From positions 1 through 21,909 of the forward strand of contig JAISOU010000005.1 of the NCBI GenBank assembly GCA_031275395.1: 21,909 nucleotides of DNA, in the 5' to 3' direction. The DNA comes from Helicobacteraceae bacterium (lineage in GTDB: Bacteria > Campylobacterota > Campylobacteria > Campylobacterales > SZUA-545). Made by a program: the position numbers and the translations under genes. Of this stretch, positions 18,597 to 21,909 are shown one piece after another; position 1 is the stretch's first letter; each line of letters begins with the position of its first letter. The notes under the pieces are model-generated. The model saw only the letters and a program-made list of their open reading frames with translations. It was not told the DNA's origin and ran no database searches.

Positions 18597-18611
18597 AGTA
18601 GAACGGAGTAG

Positions 18612-18646
18612 CGCAATTTATCGCGCCCTAAATTTTGCGATTTTTT
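18612..18646 (+). terminator. Terminator-like hairpin with T-tract
   Basis: CGCAATTTA (18612-18620) pairs with TAAATTTTGCG (18629-18639) as nine pairs with a 2-nt bulge around loop TCGCGCCC. It is followed by six T (18641-18646). This is the best intrinsic-terminator candidate for the nuo transcript, about 180 nt after nuoN. The hairpin arm is also the left copy of a 22-nt repeat found again at 21292-21313. Confidence 0.55.
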
Positions 18647-18784
18647 AAGCGCGGCGCGGTAGTTGTGGAAAAATCCGCAAGACGTTCGGTGCTTCTTTTG
18701 CGTGAGGCGTTTTTTTGGTTTATTGCGCGGGTAACCTTCTTTTGCGAGTTGGCGATCAGTAATTTTAGCGTTGGCGCTTGGCGT

Positions 18785-19165
18785 TTAGACGCAAAATTCT
18801 TTATACAGCTTTTTGTAGCGCTCAAGCTGTTCTTTGATATTGCGGATCACCTTTGCGGGCGCGTAGGGCAGTAGCCGTATAATATCGCGCCCCTCTTTGC
18901 TAAGGGCGGTATCGACCCCAAATGCGTTTTCTACCTCCTCGCTGAATAACTCGCTTTCGCTCACGCCAAGTACCCGCGCTATATAAGGTATCAGCTCCAC
19001 TTTTAGCTCTCGACTACCGTTTAGATAGCGGTAAATACATTGTTCGCTGGGGATTTCGCCCGTGCTGTTTAGTCTTGGCTCAAACTCGCGCAACTTGTTC
19101 GCAAACTCCCGTTTTGTGATTTGGCTGTCATTTATCAATGCGTTTATTTTATCTATTACGTTCAT
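18785..19165 (-). CDS. XRE-type helix-turn-helix regulator
   Basis: 126 residues. The N-terminal two thirds form a lambda-repressor-like domain: MNVIDKINALINDSQITKREFANKLREFEP is helix 1 to 2, and IPSEQCIYRYLNGSRELKVELIPYIARVLGVSESELF covers the recognition helix and the helices after it. The layout matches small Campylobacterota XRE proteins that begin MNVIDKINALI. The C-terminal ~40 residues (RLLPYAPAKVIRNIKEQLERYKKLYKEF) are a basic helix likely for dimerisation. It is divergent from the exported repeat protein, and the 100-nt spacer holds an inverted repeat that might be its operator. The target is unknown. Confidence 0.85.
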   Translation of the reverse strand: MNVIDKINALINDSQITKREFANKLREFEPRLNSTGEIPSEQCIYRYLNGSRELKVELIPYIARVLGVSESELFSEEVENAFGVDTALSKEGRDIIRLLPYAPAKVIRNIKEQLERYKKLYKEFCV

Positions 19166-19265
19166 CAGCTTTCCGAAATGGCAAAAATTGTTCGTATTTC
19201 AAGTTAGTTTAAGGCTAAATTATCTATTATTCAACAATTTGTCGCAATAAAAGGAGATTAGACAG
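19166..19265. promoter_or_regulatory. Divergent promoter region with 8-bp inverted repeat
   Basis: AT-rich 100-nt spacer. AAATTGTT (19185-19192) and AACAATTT (19233-19240) are exact inverted copies 40 nt apart. TATTAT (19225-19230) is a possible -10 for the + strand gene, and AAGGAG (19251-19256) is its ribosome site. An operator for the XRE protein is a guess from position. Confidence 0.4.
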
Positions 19266-19595
19266 ATGAAATCTTTGCGGATCGCGGCGACTATCCCAAT
19301 TCTACTTTTTGGCGCATTGTCGGCGGCGCAAGCGGCTTATATGTGCCCTGACGGCAGTTACGTTTCTTCTGGACATTGCACTTTGTGTCCTGACGGAGGT
19401 TATGTGGGCGGCGGCTCTCGTTGTCAACTTGCCCCTAACGGAAGCTACGTGCCTTCGGGCGGCGGTTCGCCGCAACTAACGCCAAATGGCGCATATATTC
19501 AGGGCGGTAGAGGCACGACGTTATGTCCCGACGGCTCATACGTGGCTGGCAGTCGTTGCGAATTAACGCCGAATGGCAACTATATCGGACGCTAA
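19266..19595 (+). CDS. Small exported protein with six P-[DN]-G-x-Y-[VI] repeats
   Basis: 109 residues. The first 23 form a clear Sec signal peptide (MKSLR, a hydrophobic core, then SAAQA before AY). The mature part is six tandem 14-16-residue units with cores at residues 28-33, 42-47, 57-62, 73-78, 88-93 and 102-107. Units with CPDG and flanking Cys alternate with units of LxPNG form. Six cysteines in the mature part (27, 38, 41, 53, 87, 98) could form disulfides in the periplasm. Similar short CPDGxYV repeat proteins are widespread in proteobacteria without known function. ATG 19266 has AAGGAG 9 nt upstream. It is not obviously part of the downstream toxin operon. Confidence 0.85.
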   Translation: MKSLRIAATIPILLFGALSAAQAAYMCPDGSYVSSGHCTLCPDGGYVGGGSRCQLAPNGSYVPSGGGSPQLTPNGAYIQGGRGTTLCPDGSYVAGSRCELTPNGNYIGR

Positions 19596-19646
19596 AGCGG
19601 GTTTGTTAGGCAAAAACGCCCATCAAAGAGGATAAAGAATGAGACC

Positions 19647-19781
19647 ATGCCAACATTGTCCGAAGAATTAAAAAAGTTTATAGCAAAAAAACAAGGAGAA
19701 AGACGAAAGTGGGCAAGTTTGTTCGCAAAACGAACGGATAATGGGGGCGGACTTTCCGCTCAAGCCAAGCAACGATCTTGA
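19647..19781 (+). CDS. Possible 44-residue ORF overlapping the darT start
   Basis: ATG 19647 opens a 44-codon basic ORF (MPTLSEELKKFIAKKQGERR, then KWASLFAKR) that ends inside darT in another frame. It could be a small protein, or the true N-terminus of the DarT protein if the G5 run at 19743-19747 hides a frameshift. The ribosome site is weak. Kept as low-confidence because the composition looks protein-like and the preceding spacer has nothing else. Confidence 0.25.
   Translation: MPTLSEELKKFIAKKQGERRKWASLFAKRTDNGGGLSAQAKQRS
19709..19741 (+). CDS. Possible 10-residue leader peptide coupled to darT
   Basis: AAGGAG (19693-19698) lies 10 nt before a GTG that opens MGKFVRKTNG and stops at TAA 19739-19741. 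That stop overlaps ATG 19741 of darT as TAATG. darT itself lacks a good ribosome site, so translational coupling through this short frame would explain how it is translated and could throttle toxin production. This is inferred from sequence arrangement only. Confidence 0.3.
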   Translation: MGKFVRKTNG

Positions 19782-20430
19782 GCAAATCAGACAAGAGATA
19801 GACAAGCGGAAAATAGATCGCCTTATTCATTTCACGCATGCAGAAAACCTTCCTAGCATATTGAAGCGCGGTTTAATTCCAAGAGGTTTATTGGAAGCCG
19901 CGCAAGAAGAGTTTTGCCATAACGATGAATGCAGAATGGACGGCAGAACAGATTGTAGTTGCTTGTCAATAACATATCCGAATTATCCGATGTTTAGGAA
20001 ATGTTATAAATATAGATGGAGCGAGTTTGTGATTCTAGGACTAGATATAAATCTATTATTTGATCAGTCCTTAACGCCATATTTCTGCGCTGTTAATGCC
20101 GCAAGTAGAGTTGTTAAAGATGTGGTTAGACGATGCGGCTGGGAATATTTATCCTCCATTGAGGCTTTTAATTGGATGTTTGACGATGGGATTAATAAGT
20201 TACTAAGTGACGCATCTAGTAAATATAAAAAGAAAGACGAAGCGCTTGCAAATGAAACAGTAGATATTCAAGCCGAAGTATTGATAAAGGGGGTTATAGC
20301 GCCAAGTTATATATGCGATATTGTCGTTGGGAATAGCAAACACGAAAATGCGGTTAAATGTTTTTTATTGTCGCGTCAGATCAAAAAATACCCAAACGTA
20401 ATAATAGCAAATGGATATTTTTTTGGATAA
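19741..20430 (+). CDS. darT: DarT-family DNA ADP-ribosyltransferase toxin
   Basis: 229 residues. The N-terminal core RLIHFTHAENLPSILKRGLIPR (residues 27-48) is the DarT/DUF4433 NAD+-binding signature with H30 and R48. It is followed by CLSITYPNYPMF (74-85), EFVILGLDINLLFD, and DIQAEVLIKGVIAP with E169 as the likely catalytic Glu. Known of the family: DarT enzymes use NAD+ to ADP-ribosylate bases in single-stranded DNA, blocking replication, and are counteracted by a partner glycohydrolase (DarG macrodomain or a NADAR protein). Here the next gene is a NADAR-type protein. C59, H60, C64, C72 and C74 are clustered between the two signatures. ATG 19741 is the only in-frame start after a stop at 19681, and no strong ribosome site precedes it. 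Codon use is AT-richer than in the nuo genes. Confidence 0.85.
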   Translation: MGADFPLKPSNDLEQIRQEIDKRKIDRLIHFTHAENLPSILKRGLIPRGLLEAAQEEFCHNDECRMDGRTDCSCLSITYPNYPMFRKCYKYRWSEFVILGLDINLLFDQSLTPYFCAVNAASRVVKDVVRRCGWEYLSSIEAFNWMFDDGINKLLSDASSKYKKKDEALANETVDIQAEVLIKGVIAPSYICDIVVGNSKHENAVKCFLLSRQIKKYPNVIIANGYFFG

Positions 20431-20461
20431 GCAATACAGCCAGAGTGGTAAGGAGAGATTC

Positions 20462-21205
20462 ATGAAACAAGCGCAAACTACCCGTTTATACTTTATGCCA
20501 TCTAGCGGCGACGCAAAAGGATTATTCCGCAAAGAGGAAGTTAAATTTGACTTCTTTGGAGGTTTTGCCATATCACAAAAACATAAAACGATCACTTCAA
20601 TGCACAAAAATATCCATAAGCTGGATCGCAATTTAAGAGTTTTAGAAGTATCAACCAAATCGCTTGATCCGCTAGGCATACAGCTAAGCGCTTTTAATCT
20701 GAAATATGATGATGGAGACCGTAATTACTGCGTAGAAAATATATATCAATCTTCAAAAGTATTCAAAAACAGCGAACAGTATAAAGACCTACTATACTGT
20801 TCGCCAGCGGATGCAAAAAGAGACGAACGATTAAAAACATCCGGCGACATTATTGGTTTTAATTGGAATAATGAATTTTGGGAGACAGAACCAAAAACAA
20901 TATTTTACGATTGGGTTTATCTAAAGGCTCTTGAGCAAAACAGAGGGCTACATGCGGATATCTCGCGATATAACGCTTTTACGGATATTGAGTTTAATCC
21001 GAAAAAATCAATTAACTGCCAAGCGCGATCTGTGGCAATATTTGTAAGTTTGTATCAACAGGATCGGCTTGAGCAAGCGTTAAGAAGCGCCGCAGCATTC
21101 AAAAAAATATATAGCGAAGGGAGCAGAGACTATAAGATAATCTCTGAGCAAGCGCAAAAAATACGCCAGTGTAAACCGATTCAAAAGTCCTTGCCGCTTG
21201 AATAG
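20462..21205 (+). CDS. DarT-associated NADAR-family antitoxin
   Basis: 247 residues from ATG 20462, chosen because AAGGAG (20450-20455) lies 6 nt upstream; an in-frame ATG at 20411 inside darT lacks this. The middle of the protein carries the NADAR (YbiA-like) pattern: LSAFNLKYDDG, then VENIYQSSKVF (E92, Q96, K99), then CSPADAKRDERL (114-124), FNWNNEFWE and FYDWVYLKAL. These correspond to SNF, SEHYFQAxKF and ASPxxAxRLGR in YbiA-type proteins. Known: NADAR proteins remove ADP-ribose from guanine bases in DNA and are found beside DarT homologues. The 31-nt spacing after darT fits a toxin-antitoxin operon. The last ~55 residues (SVAIFVSLYQQDRLEQAL onward) are a helical tail. I recall a DarT1-associated NADAR antitoxin family of this shape. 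Confidence 0.78.
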   Translation: MKQAQTTRLYFMPSSGDAKGLFRKEEVKFDFFGGFAISQKHKTITSMHKNIHKLDRNLRVLEVSTKSLDPLGIQLSAFNLKYDDGDRNYCVENIYQSSKVFKNSEQYKDLLYCSPADAKRDERLKTSGDIIGFNWNNEFWETEPKTIFYDWVYLKALEQNRGLHADISRYNAFTDIEFNPKKSINCQARSVAIFVSLYQQDRLEQALRSAAAFKKIYSEGSRDYKIISEQAQKIRQCKPIQKSLPLE

Positions 21206-21212
21206 ACAATAA

Positions 21213-21311
21213 AATAATTGCGGTAAAAGCGTCTATATCGAGATCGACGGCGTTGTCCGCGCGATCTTGATTGACGCTAAAGCGGGCGAAACGCAATTTA
21301 TCGCGCCTTAA
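21213..21311 (+). pseudogene. C-terminal coding remnant, no start codon
   Basis: After a stop at 21210-21212 a 32-codon frame without ATG reads NNCGKSVYIEIDGVVRAILI and then DAKAGETQFIAP before TAA. Its codon choice resembles the chromosomal genes rather than the adjacent AT-rich cassette, so it looks like the surviving 3' end of a lost gene. Its last codons lie in the 22-nt sequence repeated at 18612-18633. I do not recognise the family. Confidence 0.45.
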
Positions 21312-21313
21312 AT
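21292..21313 (+). repeat. Right copy of a 22-nt direct repeat (left copy 18612-18633)
   Basis: The two copies match at 21 of 22 positions (C in the left, T in the right, at position 17) and are in the same orientation 2.68 kb apart. In both, the sequence encodes QFIAP followed by a stop in one frame. They bracket the XRE gene, the exported repeat protein and the darT-NADAR pair, so they could mark the ends of an inserted segment, or simply be a dispersed 3'-end repeat. Confidence 0.6.
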
Positions 21314-21426
21314 AAACCGTTCTGGCGCGTATCGTTTTTCGCGGCGCGAACAAAACCGCTTTTGCTTCCGAAGCCTCATTATTTGCGATCGCTCTTAAAA
21401 GCTATTGCGGCGGCGTTAAAACCGCG

Positions 21427-21900
21427 TTAAAAGGGATTTAACGTTATCTTTTCGTGATGAAGCAACCACGCTTTTTTGCTTGCGCCCCAACCGTATGCTC
21501 CGACCCCGCCGCTTTTATGAACGACGCGGTGGCATGGAATGGCGATCGCAAACCTATTGTTTGCCATTGCGCTTGCGGCGGCGCGAAAGGCTTTTGCCCT
21601 ACCCGCGAGCGCCGCTAATTCGCCGTAGGTTAAACGCGCTCCGTAATTTGTGGCTAGCAAGGTTTTTAAGACGGTTTTATAAAACGGTTGCGGCGGAAAA
21701 TCAAAAGGCAACGCGGAAAAATCGGGCGCTTCGCCGCGAAAGTAGCTATCCAATAGATCAAGCGTTTTTGTTACGATCGCATTAGCGCCCCTTTCGCCGT
21801 TTGGCGCGCTAAACCCGATCGACAAAAGCCGCTTTTCATCGGCTAAAACAAATATCTCTCCGATTGGCGTTTGCAAAGAATCGTAAAACGCGTTTGACAT
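21427..21900 (-). CDS. ogt: Methylated-DNA-[protein]-cysteine S-methyltransferase
   Basis: 157 residues, normal for Ogt-type O6-alkylguanine-DNA alkyltransferases, which repair O6-methylguanine and O4-methylthymine by transferring the alkyl group to a cysteine in a single-use reaction. The active site IPCHRVVHKSG contains C123 and H124; ANNRFAIAIPCHRV is the usual context. The helix-turn-helix that binds DNA lies ahead of it (LTYGELAALAGRAKAFRAAASAMANN). GGVGAYGWGASKKAWLLHHE is the C-terminal substrate-loop region. ATG is the complement of 21898-21900, close to the window edge; the promoter is outside. It converges with the cassette on the other strand. Confidence 0.94.
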   Translation of the reverse strand: MSNAFYDSLQTPIGEIFVLADEKRLLSIGFSAPNGERGANAIVTKTLDLLDSYFRGEAPDFSALPFDFPPQPFYKTVLKTLLATNYGARLTYGELAALAGRAKAFRAAASAMANNRFAIAIPCHRVVHKSGGVGAYGWGASKKAWLLHHEKITLNPF

Positions 21901-21909
21901 AGCCTATCC

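Larger units (their letters stand above)
18437..18784. other. Gene-free, repeat-rich spacer after nuoN
   Basis: This 348-base stretch has no convincing gene. The first 200 bases are GC-rich, purine-skewed and made of recurring words (GGAGGAAGCG, GAACGG, AGCGCAA), with two hairpins and a direct repeat, each listed separately. The last ~140 bases include a T-rich terminator-like element and anonymous sequence. Open frames on both strands here (18635-18874 forward, 18628-18825 reverse) overlap the XRE gene end and show no family features. Confidence 0.7.

Noticed and set aside
18437-18611. CRISPR array
   Set aside because: Only two imperfect 21-nt copies with a 24-nt gap, no regular series, and no cas genes nearby.
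18635-18874. 79-codon forward ORF after nuoN
   Set aside because: It runs antisense into the XRE gene, is very Phe-rich, and lacks a ribosome site.
20365-20679. 104-codon reverse ORF across the darT/NADAR junction
   Set aside because: Antisense to two supported genes, with no ribosome site or family features.
18785-21205. Prophage or plasmid fragment
   Set aside because: No integrase, replication, structural or mobilisation gene is present; only the flanking repeats and composition hint at transfer.
21480-21785. 101-codon forward ORF opposite the alkyltransferase
   Set aside because: Arg-rich antisense shadow; the minus-strand gene has an intact PCHRV active site.

Overview
The window looks like Campylobacterota (formerly Epsilonproteobacteria). 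Two things point there. One is a complete 14-gene complex I (nuo) operon in which the usual NuoE and NuoF are replaced by an HP1264/Cj1575c-type small protein and a NuoF-remnant/GltD-like flavoprotein. The other is a divergent HsrA (HP1043-type) orphan response regulator next to it, a family essentially restricted to this phylum. Coding is dense, moderately GC-rich, and full of GATC-centred palindromes (GCGATCGC).

Layout. Positions 1-70 are an uninterrupted run of C, most likely a sequencing or assembly artefact at a contig end. Positions 71-787 hold the 3' part of a TylF-type methyltransferase. hsrA lies on the minus strand (892-1611), convergent with the methyltransferase and divergent from the nuo operon. 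nuoA, B, C, D, the small E-position protein, the F-like flavoprotein, two tandem nuoG paralogues, then nuoH, I, J, K, L, M and N fill 1763-18436 with overlaps or very short gaps and good Shine-Dalgarno sites, so they read as one transcription unit. A repeat-rich, gene-free stretch with hairpins and a terminator-like structure follows (18437-18784).

The region 18785-21205 has a different character. It holds a minus-strand XRE-type regulator, a divergent small exported protein made of six P-[DN]-G-x-Y-[VI] repeats, and a two-gene cassette. The first cassette gene is a DarT-family DNA ADP-ribosyltransferase and the second a NADAR-family protein, the expected antitoxin that removes ADP-ribose. 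The cassette is AT-richer than the nuo genes, lacks the GCGATCGC octamer in what I scanned, and its surroundings are bracketed by two near-identical 22-nt direct repeats. I infer a horizontally acquired defence or toxin-antitoxin islet. The window closes with a remnant coding fragment and a minus-strand O6-alkylguanine-DNA alkyltransferase.

How the genes work together. The nuo products build a respiratory proton pump whose input module has no visible NADH/FMN domain of NuoF. Electrons probably enter from another donor (ferredoxin, flavodoxin or NAD(P)H through the GltD-like flavin) and pass through an unusually cluster-rich pair of NuoG subunits. HsrA is placed to control this operon. The DarT-NADAR pair is independent of respiration and is probably an anti-phage or plasmid-type addiction module.
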